Assembly: GCA_026393955.1 (NCBI GenBank) | Contig: JAPKZE010000062.1 | Coordinates: forward strand, 1-5,251 | Length of the DNA: 5,251 nucleotides | Origin: Candidatus Aminicenantota bacterium | GTDB lineage: Bacteria > Acidobacteriota > Aminicenantia > Aminicenantales > Saccharicenantaceae | Direction of reading: 5' to 3' | In this document: positions 1 to 5,251 of the stretch, piece after piece | How the letters are laid out: each line of letters opens with the position of its first letter | Numbering within the stretch: the stretch's first letter is position 1 | Notes under the pieces: generated by a model | The model's input: the letters and a program-made list of their open reading frames with translations, nothing else | Told to the model about the DNA's origin: nothing | Database searches by the model: none | Translations under genes and position numbers: made by a program

Positions 1-273
1 GACAATGAGCGAAAAAAGCGCGGAACCGACATACATCATGCTCACCAGAGTGGCGGAGATGCTTGACGACGCGCGCAGCCCGAGCAACTGGAAGATCAGC
101 GGAGCCCAGGACAGTGCTAGAGTGGACATCAAGCTCATCAGACTGATCCTCGGGCCTTGCGGCGAGGACCTAAATAATAAGTATGCGGCTATCAATAGCC
201 CCGTCAAGATCAAGGCGACACCAAGATAGGCCTTCTTCCATCCCGAGAGCGAGTCAGCCGGTATATGTCCCAT
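1..273 (-). CDS. Partial multi-pass membrane protein, N-terminal 91 residues, unrecognised
   Basis: Reading the minus strand from the ATG at 273 gives 91 open codons running off the left edge, so the C-terminus is not visible. The start is supported by a strong Shine-Dalgarno run (GAGGAGGAG on the minus strand, 281-289) seven bases upstream. The protein begins MGHIPADSLSGWKKAYLGVA. Three hydrophobic stretches are visible: residues about 15-34, about 44-65, and one from about 72 that is cut by the edge. A short polar loop containing RSSPQGPR separates the first two. It is probably an inner-membrane protein with its N-terminus in the cytoplasm (Lys13, Lys14 before the first segment). Codon use differs from the neighbours: TTA, ATA, CTA, TTT and AGG occur here and are rare in the other genes. 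I do not recognise the family and assign no function. It is transcribed divergently from the serine hydrolase. A weaker plus-strand reading (5-229) has no visible ribosome site. Confidence 0.72.
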   Translation of the reverse strand, partial: MGHIPADSLSGWKKAYLGVALILTGLLIAAYLLFRSSPQGPRISLMSLMSTLALSWAPLIFQLLGLRASSSISATLVSMMYVGSALFSLIV

Positions 274-280
274 CTTGCCC

Positions 281-289
281 CTCCTCCTC
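281..289 (-). promoter_or_regulatory. Shine-Dalgarno site of the membrane protein
   Basis: The minus strand reads GAGGAGGAG and then seven bases to the ATG at 273. This near-ideal site decides both the strand and the start of the left-edge gene. The same 12-base string CTTCGAGGAGGA precedes the divergent serine hydrolase (467-478). Confidence 0.7.
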
Positions 290-301
290 GAAGATGGCCT
301 C

Positions 302-331
302 ATGATACTCAAAATTTCACGATCGGCACAA
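302..331 (-). promoter_or_regulatory. Candidate sigma-70 promoter for the membrane protein
   Basis: On the minus strand TTGTGC (326-331; three of six consensus bases) and TATCAT (302-307; five of six) are separated by 18 bases in an AT-rich patch. The predicted start of transcription is near 295, giving a leader of about 22 bases that includes the ribosome site. The -35 box is weak, so this is a prediction only. Confidence 0.35.
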
Positions 332-422
332 GGCCTTCGTGGCCGGCCGCGAAGCGGCGAGCTCCAGGCCGCCGCTATTCCCCGTCGATCGGGGGGATAG
401 GCCCGCTCCCGATACGAAGGCC
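332..422. repeat. Nested inverted repeats in the divergent intergenic region
   Basis: Outer arms: GGCCTTCGT at 332-340 and its exact complement ACGAAGGCC at 414-422. Inside lie GCCGC-GAA-GCGGC (346-358) and a stronger dyad at 375-400 with a nine-pair stem: CTATTCCCC pairs with GGGGGATAG-type sequence through one G-T wobble, around an eight-base loop. Neither strand has a T-run after a stem, so these are not classical terminators. They lie between two divergent promoters and could be operator or activator sites, or structure of no regulatory role. Confidence 0.45.
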
Positions 423-430
423 CCGTCTCG

Positions 431-439
431 TGCTATAAT
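431..439 (+). promoter_or_regulatory. Extended -10 promoter of the serine hydrolase
   Basis: TGCTATAAT matches the extended -10 consensus TGnTATAAT at every fixed base. No convincing -35 box lies 16-18 bases upstream (for example GATACG at 411-416), which is typical of extended -10 promoters. Transcription should begin near 446-448, about 35 bases before the ATG at 482. Confidence 0.65.
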
Positions 440-481
440 TTCCCTTTGTCGGAAACGAAACCTTTGCTTCGAGGAGGACGC

Positions 482-1882
482 ATGAACGGATATCGCCGCG
501 CGGCGGCCCGGACGGCCGCGGCCGCTCTCTTCTTCCTGGTCTCCTCGATCCTGACCCTTCCCTTCCCGGCCTCCCAGACGCCGGCCTCTTCCGAAAAACC
601 CGCCCTGGCCCATCTCAAAGCCTACGTCGAGGCGTTCAATTCGAGCGTCCAGGGGACGATGCGGGCCTTCTTTGCTTCCCATCTCGCCGACTCGGCGATC
701 AAGGAGATCCCCGTCGAGCAGCGCCTGACCCGCTTCCGGGGGGCCAAAAGCCAGCTCAGCTCGCTCGAGATCCAGAGGGTCGTTTCGGACGAAGCCTCCC
801 AGGCGTCCGTCCTGGCGAAGGCCGGCAACGGGACGTTGGTCCTGATCCGGGCGACCGTCGAAAAGACGGCGCCGCAGAAGCTGCTCTCCCTGTCCATCGA
901 ACTGGTCGAGGATCCGGACAACATCGTCGTCCCGGACCCCAAGGCCAGCGAAAAGGACTTCGTCGCCGCCGTCCGGGAGTTCCTCGATACCCAGACCAAG
1001 GCCGACGAGTTCTCCGGCGTCGTCCTCGTCGCCAAAGAGGACCGGATCATCTTCCACGAAGCCTACGGCCTTGCGGACCGCGAGAAGCAGGTCCCGAACC
1101 GGAAGGACACCAAGTTCAACCTGGGCTCGATCAACAAGAACTTCACCCGTGTCGCCATTCACCAGCTCGTCCGGCAGGGCAAGATCGGGCTCGACGACAA
1201 GATCGGGAAGTTCCTGCCCGACTACCCCAACGCCCAAGCAGGGGAGAAGGTCAGCGTCCGGCAGCTGCTCAACATGACCTCCGGCATCGGCGACTTCTTC
1301 GGCGAGCGCTTCGACGCGACCCCGAAGGAGAAGATCCGGACGCTCCTGGATTACCTGCCGCTCTTCGCCGACCTGCCGCTCGAGTTCGAGCCCGGGACGT
1401 CGAACAAGTATTCCAACGGCGGCTACATCGTCCTAGGGCTCATCATCGAGAAAGTGACCGGGGTCGACTACTACACCTACGTCCGGGAGAACATCTTCAA
1501 GCCCTGCGGCATGACGGACACCGACTCCTACGCCCGCGACGCGGACATCGCCAACATGGCCCGCGGCTACGCCCGCGAGGTCGAAGGAAGCTCCGGGCCG
1601 CGGGTCCTCAATTTTGCGACGCTCCCGGGGCGGGGCAGCTCGGCCGGCGGCGGCTATTCGACGGCGGGGGACATGCTGAAGTACACGCTGGCCCTCAGAG
1701 ACAAGAAGATCTATCTGCCCGATTCGGCCAACGGCCTGGGCATCGCCGGCGGGGCGCCGGGCATCAACTCGGTCCTTGAATGGGACCCGCGGAGCGGCTA
1801 TACTGTCATTGTCCTGACGAACTTCGACCCGCCGACGGCCGGCCAGACGGCGCGGCGCATCGTCGGCTGGCTGCCCCAGTAG
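482..1882 (+). CDS. Exported serine hydrolase, beta-lactamase class C / PBP4*-like fold
   Basis: The product has 466 residues. The ATG at 482 follows GAGGAGGA (471-478), and the next residues form a signal peptide: Arg5, Arg6, Arg10, then a hydrophobic stretch to about 27, with likely cleavage near residues 30-36, so it acts outside the cytoplasmic membrane. Residues about 40-145 form an alpha/beta pre-domain, possibly NTF2/SnoaL-like (inference). The catalytic domain runs from about 160 to 466. It has the SxxK motif Ser216-Ile-Asn-Lys219 (nucleophile and general base) and the YxN motif Tyr310-Ser-Asn312. The third motif, normally KTG or HxG before a GGxPG loop, reads Ile421-Ala-Gly before GAPG, so the basic or histidine residue is absent. 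The stretch before it (about 402-418) also looks shorter than in relatives I remember. The family includes esterases, D-aminopeptidases, DD-peptidases and beta-lactamases; the substrate cannot be told. An in-frame TTG at 446 would sit at the predicted transcription start and was rejected. Confidence 0.9.
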   Translation: MNGYRRAAARTAAAALFFLVSSILTLPFPASQTPASSEKPALAHLKAYVEAFNSSVQGTMRAFFASHLADSAIKEIPVEQRLTRFRGAKSQLSSLEIQRVVSDEASQASVLAKAGNGTLVLIRATVEKTAPQKLLSLSIELVEDPDNIVVPDPKASEKDFVAAVREFLDTQTKADEFSGVVLVAKEDRIIFHEAYGLADREKQVPNRKDTKFNLGSINKNFTRVAIHQLVRQGKIGLDDKIGKFLPDYPNAQAGEKVSVRQLLNMTSGIGDFFGERFDATPKEKIRTLLDYLPLFADLPLEFEPGTSNKYSNGGYIVLGLIIEKVTGVDYYTYVRENIFKPCGMTDTDSYARDADIANMARGYAREVEGSSGPRVLNFATLPGRGSSAGGGYSTAGDMLKYTLALRDKKIYLPDSANGLGIAGGAPGINSVLEWDPRSGYTVIVLTNFDPPTAGQTARRIVGWLPQ

Positions 1883-1887
1883 ATCTT

Positions 1888-1916
1888 CCGGGCCGGGCGT
1901 TCGTGCGCCGGCCGGG
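1888..1916 (+). terminator. GC-rich hairpin after the serine hydrolase, possible terminator
   Basis: Starting six bases after the stop codon, 1888-1899 pairs with 1906-1915 (about ten pairs, two bulged G bases) around a six-base loop TTCGTG. The following bases are GGGTTGGG rather than a T-run, so intrinsic termination would be inefficient. A Rho-linked stop or mRNA 3'-end protection is possible. Confidence 0.35.
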
Positions 1917-1957
1917 GTTGGGACCGACTGTCGTTCCGCGGGATGCAGGCCGTCTCC

Positions 1958-1998
1958 GCCCGATCCTTCCCCGAGGGAAGGAACGGGCCCCGAGCCCG
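1958..1998 (+). promoter_or_regulatory. Strong hairpin with an alternative pairing partner, upstream of the DUF5916 gene
   Basis: GCCCG (1958-1962), an A-A mismatch, then TCCTTCCC (1964-1971) pairs with GGGAAGGA (1975-1982) and CGGGC (1984-1988), closing on a CGA loop. That is 13 pairs with one mismatch. The CGGGC arm can pair instead with GCCCG at 1994-1998. The structure lies 92 bases before the start codon at 2080. No T-run follows, so a terminator or attenuator role is not shown. The rest of the 1883-2079 spacer shows no gene and no convincing promoter box. Confidence 0.4.
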
Positions 1999-2051
1999 TC
2001 TAAAGGGTCGATGTCGGCCTGTGCTCCGGGACGGGACCGAAGAACGGAGAA

Positions 2052-2078
2052 TCTCTAAAGAAAGCTCGAAAATAGAGA
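2052..2078 (+). promoter_or_regulatory. Weak ribosome site within a small inverted repeat
   Basis: TCTCTA (2052-2057) is the exact complement of TAGAGA (2073-2078), separated by 15 bases. TAGAGA holds the only AG-rich bases at a suitable distance from ATG 2080, so pairing would mask the start. A six-pair stem with three A-T pairs is not very stable. Confidence 0.25.
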
Positions 2079-2079
2079 C

Positions 2080-4332
2080 ATGAACATTCCGCACAGCCGT
2101 TACGCCCGATCGCTCGCCGCGATCCTCATCGTCATCGCCCCGGCCATCGCGCCTTTCGCCCTGCGGGCCCAGGAGATCAAGGCCGTCCGGGTCGATCAAG
2201 GGCCCCGCATCGACGGGCGCCTGAACGACCCCGCCTGGCAGACCGCCCCGGTCATCGACGGCTTCCGCATGGTCGAGCCGCGGCCCGGCGAAGCCCCCAG
2301 CGAGAAGACCGAGGCCCGGGTCGTCTACGACAGCCACAGCCTCTATATCGGCATCTACTGCCACGACAGCGAACCGGACCGCATCTCGGCCAACTCCATG
2401 GCCCACGACGGCGGAGGAGGAGGCGGCGGAGGCGGCTACATGGGCTACGGGCACTACGGGCCTTCGATCTCGAGCGACGACCTCGTCCGCATCCTCCTCG
2501 ACCCGTTCCAGGACAAGCGCAACGCCTACGTTTTCTCTGTCAATCCCAAGGGGGCGCGCAGCGAAGGCCTGGCCTACGCCGGGAGCACGAGCCTCAACTG
2601 GGACGGCATCTGGGACGCCGAAAGCGCCCGCCTGGAGGACGGCTGGTCGTCCGAGATCCGGATCCCTTTCAAGACCATCTCCTTCAAGCCCGGTTTGAGC
2701 GTCTGGGGACTCAACATCGAGCGGACGATCGCCCGCAAGCAGGAGACCATCCGGCTCTCGGGCACGACCCTCGACAGCAACTTCAGCAATCCCAACGAGG
2801 CGGCCGCGCTCGAGGGCATCCAGGACGTCAAGCAGGGCCTGGGCATCACCTTCCGTCCCTACGGCCTGGCCAGTGCGGCCAAAGTCAACGAGGTGTCGCC
2901 CGACTACAAGGGCGAGCTCGACGGCGGCTTCGACCTCTACAAGAGCTTCACCCCCAACCTCGTCGGTGTCGTCAGCTACAATATGGACTTCGCCGAGACC
3001 GAGGCCGACGAGCGCCGGATCAACCTGACCCGTTTCCCGATGTTCTTCCCGGAGAAGCGGATGTTCTTCCTCGAGGGCTCCGAGAACTTCAGCTTCAGCT
3101 CGAGCATCAGCTTCACGCCGTTCTTCAGCCGGACGGTCGGGCTCTACAACGGGACGCAGATCCCGGTCCTGTTCGGGACCAAGCTCTACGGCAAGATCGG
3201 CAGCACCAACTTGACCTTCCTCGACGTCCAGACCCGCGACGCCAGCGTCCCTGACGCGGGGGGCGGAGCGCCCCTCGAGTTGCCCGGCACGAACCTCCTG
3301 GCGGCCCGGGTGACCCAGAACATCTTCGCCCAGAGCAAGGTGGGCTTCATCCTCACCAACGGCAGCCAGACGGGCGAGAAGAACTCCCTCCTCGGTATGG
3401 ACTTCAACTATTCGTCGTCGAAGTTCCTCGGCGACAAGAACGTCATGCTGGCCGCCTGGGGCGTCTACAACTGGAACGAGACCGAGGAGGGGCGCCACCA
3501 CGGCTTCGGCTTCCGGGCCGACTATCCCAACGATCTCTGGAACGTCCAGTCGACCTACGCCTATTACGGCGAGGCCCTCGACCCGGGCATGGGCTACATG
3601 ATGCGCCAGGGCATCCAGACGGGCTTCGTCCGGGTCGGGTTCCAGCCGCGCCCCAAGGGCGGGTTCCTCGGCCGGTCCTTCCGGCAGTTCTTTTTCGACG
3701 TCAGCGCCGATTACTACTGGGACCTCTCGGGCGGGCTCGAGACCAGCACGCTCAGCGCGTCGCCGCTGGGCTTCCGGACGCCGAGCGGGGAGTCGTTCAG
3801 CTTCAGCGTCGTCGATAACCACGACGTCCTGCCCTTCGATTGGACCGTTTCCGACGGCATCGTCCTGCCGGCCGGGCCCTACGACTACACGAGCTTCCGG
3901 CTCAACGCCAGCACCGCGTCCCACCGGCCGGTCATCTTCGAAGCGGGCTGGAACTTCGGCGGCTTCTATTCCGGCGATATCGACAATGTCACCCTCGGGC
4001 TGACGCTGAAATTCAAGGGCTATGCCACCCTGGCCTTTGACGCCAACCTGGTCCGGGGCCGCCTGCCGGAAGGGGATTTCAACGACAACGTCTACCAGGC
4101 CAAGGTCGACATCTTCCTCTCGCCCGACCTGGGCCTGATGAACTACATCCAATTCGACGACATTTCCAATACGCTCGGCTGGAACGCCCGCCTGCGCTGG
4201 CAGCTCTCGCCCGGCAACGAAGTCTACCTGGTCTATACCAAGAACTGGGAGAGGGTCTGGGACCCCCACAGCCGGCTCACGCCGCTCCAGGACCGGGGGG
4301 TCGTCAAGATCTCGCTCTCCATCCGCCCCTGA
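2080..4332 (+). CDS. DUF5916 family outer-membrane protein with N-terminal CBM9-like domain
   Basis: The product has 750 residues. A signal peptide (Arg7, Arg10, hydrophobic core about 12-28, probable cleavage after Ala30 in LRAQ) sends it across the inner membrane. Residues about 32-245 resemble the CBM9-like, DOMON-type beta-sandwich: the opening IDGRLNDPAW (44-53), SLYIGIYCHDSEPD (87-100), the DDLVRILLDPF block (133-143) followed by an Asn-Pro-Lys-Gly turn, and DGWSSEIRIPF (187-197). From about 255 the DUF5916 region follows, marked by the FAETEADERRINLTRFPMFF segment (304-323) and FFLEGSENF (329-337). It then has many alternating aromatic and polar strands to the end, consistent with an outer-membrane beta-barrel. 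Full length for this family as I know it. Nine glycines in a row (111-119) plus a Tyr/Gly stretch interrupt the first domain. The function of DUF5916 proteins is not established; substrate binding or transport at the cell surface is inference. The ribosome site before ATG 2080 is weak (TAGAGA). Confidence 0.88.
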   Translation: MNIPHSRYARSLAAILIVIAPAIAPFALRAQEIKAVRVDQGPRIDGRLNDPAWQTAPVIDGFRMVEPRPGEAPSEKTEARVVYDSHSLYIGIYCHDSEPDRISANSMAHDGGGGGGGGGYMGYGHYGPSISSDDLVRILLDPFQDKRNAYVFSVNPKGARSEGLAYAGSTSLNWDGIWDAESARLEDGWSSEIRIPFKTISFKPGLSVWGLNIERTIARKQETIRLSGTTLDSNFSNPNEAAALEGIQDVKQGLGITFRPYGLASAAKVNEVSPDYKGELDGGFDLYKSFTPNLVGVVSYNMDFAETEADERRINLTRFPMFFPEKRMFFLEGSENFSFSSSISFTPFFSRTVGLYNGTQIPVLFGTKLYGKIGSTNLTFLDVQTRDASVPDAGGGAPLELPGTNLLAARVTQNIFAQSKVGFILTNGSQTGEKNSLLGMDFNYSSSKFLGDKNVMLAAWGVYNWNETEEGRHHGFGFRADYPNDLWNVQSTYAYYGEALDPGMGYMMRQGIQTGFVRVGFQPRPKGGFLGRSFRQFFFDVSADYYWDLSGGLETSTLSASPLGFRTPSGESFSFSVVDNHDVLPFDWTVSDGIVLPAGPYDYTSFRLNASTASHRPVIFEAGWNFGGFYSGDIDNVTLGLTLKFKGYATLAFDANLVRGRLPEGDFNDNVYQAKVDIFLSPDLGLMNYIQFDDISNTLGWNARLRWQLSPGNEVYLVYTKNWERVWDPHSRLTPLQDRGVVKISLSIRP
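2410..2436 (+). repeat. GGN triplet tract encoding nine glycines
   Basis: Nine consecutive GGA/GGC codons, residues 111-119 of the DUF5916 protein. It is an imperfect triplet repeat, so slippage would change length in frame without breaking the gene. A Tyr/Gly-rich segment (YMGYGHYG, 120-127) follows at once. Confidence 0.8.
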
Positions 4333-4333
4333 T

Positions 4334-4425
4334 GGGGTCAAACCTATACTTTTTTACTTTTTCAGCCCTGGGCCGGAACTCAGGCCTACTCCGGGGAAAA
4401 AGTGAAAAAGTATAGGTTTGACCCC
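4334..4425. repeat. REP/MITE-like palindromic element, 30-bp inverted arms
   Basis: The left arm (4334-4363) starts GGGGTCAAACC and the right arm (4396-4425) ends GGTTTGACCCC. The arms are complementary over 30 positions with one difference, which is a U-G pair in plus-strand RNA, so the transcript would form an essentially complete hairpin. The 32-base centre (4364-4395) holds smaller dyads such as CCTG/CAGG. The element begins one base after the DUF5916 stop codon. Its GGGGTCA...TGACCCC ends and AT-rich inner arms recall dispersed palindromes moved by REP-associated or IS200-like tyrosine transposases; that link is inference. No transposase and no clear target duplication are visible here. 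The hairpin could also end transcription in both directions, since each arm holds T- or A-runs. Confidence 0.75.
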
Positions 4426-4493
4426 TTGTAAATCATTTTGTAAAGCCGCTTTCCGGCCATTTCGGGGGTAGGGCGGGCCGCCAGGGGGGGGAT

Positions 4494-4520
4494 CAGGCGG
4501 GAGGCCTGCCTTTCCGCCTG
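4494..4520. repeat. GC-rich dyad abutting the sigma-54 promoter
   Basis: CAGGCGG (4494-4500) and CCGCCTG (4514-4520) are perfect complements, with a further AGG/CCT pairing inside (4502-4504 with 4509-4511). Its right arm shares its last three bases with the -24 element. It could be a protein-binding site or a hairpin ending upstream transcription; no T-run of note follows. Confidence 0.5.
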
Positions 4521-4534
4521 GCATGTTATTTGCA
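4518..4534 (+). promoter_or_regulatory. rpoN-dependent promoter: Sigma-54 (-24/-12) promoter for the Ser/Thr kinase
   Basis: CTGGCATG, four bases, then TTGCA. This matches the sigma-54 consensus YTGGCACG-N4-TTGCW at every fixed base except one (T for C at 4524). The invariant GG (4520-4521) and GC (4532-4533) are separated by exactly ten bases. Transcription should start near 4544-4546, giving a leader of about 100 bases before ATG 4644. Sigma-54 promoters require an AAA+ enhancer-binding protein; no enhancer sites were identified with confidence, although the palindromic sequences just upstream are candidates. Confidence 0.7.
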
Positions 4535-4643
4535 CCGCAACCTAGCAAGCCCCTGAAACGTATTACCTGATGAGGGCGTGGGCTAAGTTCGGAGGATGCG
4601 AGGAGGACGGTCTCGGAGAACGAGGTCGGACGAGAAAGAGACG
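4535..4643 (+). other. Leader of the kinase gene
   Basis: About 100 bases between the predicted transcription start and ATG 4644. It holds AGCCC/GGGCT complementary segments around 4548-4585, and a GAGGAGGA string (4600-4607) too far from any suitable start to serve the kinase. No known riboswitch was recognised. The 4426-4493 stretch before the dyad holds only a short TTGTAAA direct repeat (4426-4432, 4438-4444) and G-runs. Confidence 0.3.
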
Positions 4644-5251
4644 ATGGCCACCCTCTGCCGAACCTGCCACACGGAAAACTCGGAAACGGCGAACTTCTGC
4701 AATAACTGCGCCTCCGCCTTGCGCGGCCCGGACGCCCTTTCCATCACCCGCCCCCTGAGCGACGGCGCCACCCTGTCGTATGAATCCCGGACCTGGGACC
4801 TGCCGACCGGCTCCACCTTCGGCGGCCGCTACCAGATCATCGACCAGCTTGGCCGGGGCGGCATGGGCCGCGTCTACCGGGCCCTCGACGTGAAGACCCG
4901 CGAAGAGGTGGCCATCAAGCTCATCCGGCCCGATATCGCCGAAGACAAGCGGACGCTCGAGCGCTTCGTCAACGAGATCAAGCTGGCCCACAAGATCTCC
5001 CACCGCAACATCGGCAAGATGTACCATCTCAGCGAGGACCAGGGCCTCCACTACATCACCATGGAGTACGTCCCCGGCGAGGACCTCAAGAGCTTCATCC
5101 GGCGCTCGCGCCGCCTCGATATCGCCACGACGGTGGCCATCGCCAAGCAGGTCTGCAGCGGGCTCTCCGAGGCCCACGAAGCGGGCATCGTCCACCGCGA
5201 CCTCAAGCCCGGCAACATCATGATCGACAAGGAAGGCAACGCCAAGATCCT
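4644..5251 (+). CDS. Partial Hanks-type Ser/Thr protein kinase with N-terminal zinc ribbon
   Basis: The first 202 residues are visible and the gene runs off the right edge. Residues 5-22 form a zinc ribbon: Cys5-x2-Cys8 and Cys19-x2-Cys22, followed by a linker of about 35 residues. The kinase domain starts near Tyr63. The glycine-rich loop is Gly70-x-Gly72-Gly-Met-Gly75 with Val77; the ATP-binding lysine is Lys92 in VAIK; the helix-C glutamate is probably Glu111; the hinge is MEYVPGEDL (140-148); the catalytic loop has His184-Arg-Asp186 with Lys188 and Asn191. All expected catalytic residues visible so far are present, so an active kinase is likely. The DFG motif and any C-terminal sensor, TPR or beta-propeller domain lie beyond the window. 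ATG 4644 was chosen because the zinc ribbon begins just after it; the site GAGAAAGAG (4632-4640) is modest. An in-frame ATG at 4596 would add 16 Arg-rich residues, but GGAGG touches it with no spacing. Confidence 0.92.
   Translation, partial: MATLCRTCHTENSETANFCNNCASALRGPDALSITRPLSDGATLSYESRTWDLPTGSTFGGRYQIIDQLGRGGMGRVYRALDVKTREEVAIKLIRPDIAEDKRTLERFVNEIKLAHKISHRNIGKMYHLSEDQGLHYITMEYVPGEDLKSFIRRSRRLDIATTVAIAKQVCSGLSEAHEAGIVHRDLKPGNIMIDKEGNAKI

Noticed and set aside
5..229. A 74-codon plus-strand open frame
   Set aside because: The minus strand over the same bases has a strong ribosome site, hydrophobic segments and an open frame to the edge, which is the better reading.
446..481. TTG start giving the hydrolase 12 extra residues
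   Set aside because: It coincides with the predicted transcription start and would precede the signal peptide; ATG 482 has a good ribosome site.
317..1237. A 306-codon minus-strand open frame under the serine hydrolase
   Set aside because: Low-complexity shadow of a gene with intact catalytic motifs on the other strand; no ribosome site.
1798..4341. An 847-codon open frame on the minus strand, antisense to most of the DUF5916 gene
   Set aside because: The composition (rich in Asp, Glu, Val, Arg, Ala, no domain pattern) is what the complement of GC-rich codons yields. The plus-strand protein has a signal peptide and recognisable family motifs across the same span.
4426..4444. Short direct repeat TTGTAAA as a target-site duplication of the palindromic element
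   Set aside because: Both copies are on the same side of the element, so they cannot be a duplication flanking it.
4554..4577. GAAAC and CTGATGAG close together, resembling hammerhead ribozyme core pieces
   Set aside because: Only eight bases lie between them, with no room for the two stems required in this order, and no cleavage-site context was found.
4596..4643. Upstream in-frame ATG for the kinase
   Set aside because: GGAGG lies directly against it with no spacer, and the extra residues are Arg-rich with no domain; ATG 4644 starts right at the zinc ribbon.
4570..4758. A 62-codon plus-strand frame overlapping the kinase start
   Set aside because: Out of frame with the zinc ribbon and kinase motifs; Arg/Pro-rich shadow without a ribosome site.

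Overview
The window is GC-rich bacterial DNA. Its gene set is a secreted serine hydrolase of the beta-lactamase/penicillin-binding fold, a DUF5916-type outer-membrane protein with an N-terminal CBM9-like domain, and a Ser/Thr kinase that begins with a zinc ribbon. This combination and the protein wording resemble Acidobacteriota-like lineages, in particular Candidatus Aminicenantes. That placement is an inference from family resemblance; no search was run.

Layout. Positions 1-273 hold the first 91 codons of an unrecognised multi-pass membrane protein on the minus strand, running off the left edge. A 208-bp divergent intergenic region (274-481) carries a candidate minus-strand promoter, a near-perfect extended -10 promoter on the plus strand and several nested dyads. 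Positions 482-1882 encode the exported serine hydrolase. A 197-bp spacer (1883-2079) holds two strong hairpins. Positions 2080-4332 encode the 750-residue DUF5916 protein, with a signal peptide, a CBM9-like domain and a long beta-rich region. The 311-bp spacer 4333-4643 contains a REP/MITE-like 30-bp inverted repeat one base after the stop codon, then a GC-rich dyad, then an excellent sigma-54 (-24/-12) promoter match. The window ends inside a Ser/Thr kinase (4644 to beyond 5251).

The hydrolase and the DUF5916 protein both carry export signals and probably act in the cell envelope, perhaps on peptides, glycans or other polymers; no shared pathway can be proven from the sequence. The kinase is separated from them by a repeat that could also stop transcription, and it appears to have its own enhancer-dependent promoter, so it is probably a separate transcription unit. 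I see no CRISPR array, RNA gene, transposase or obvious defence system. The most notable signals are the sigma-54 promoter before a Hanks-type kinase, the repeat hairpin, and the hydrolase with a missing third-motif histidine.
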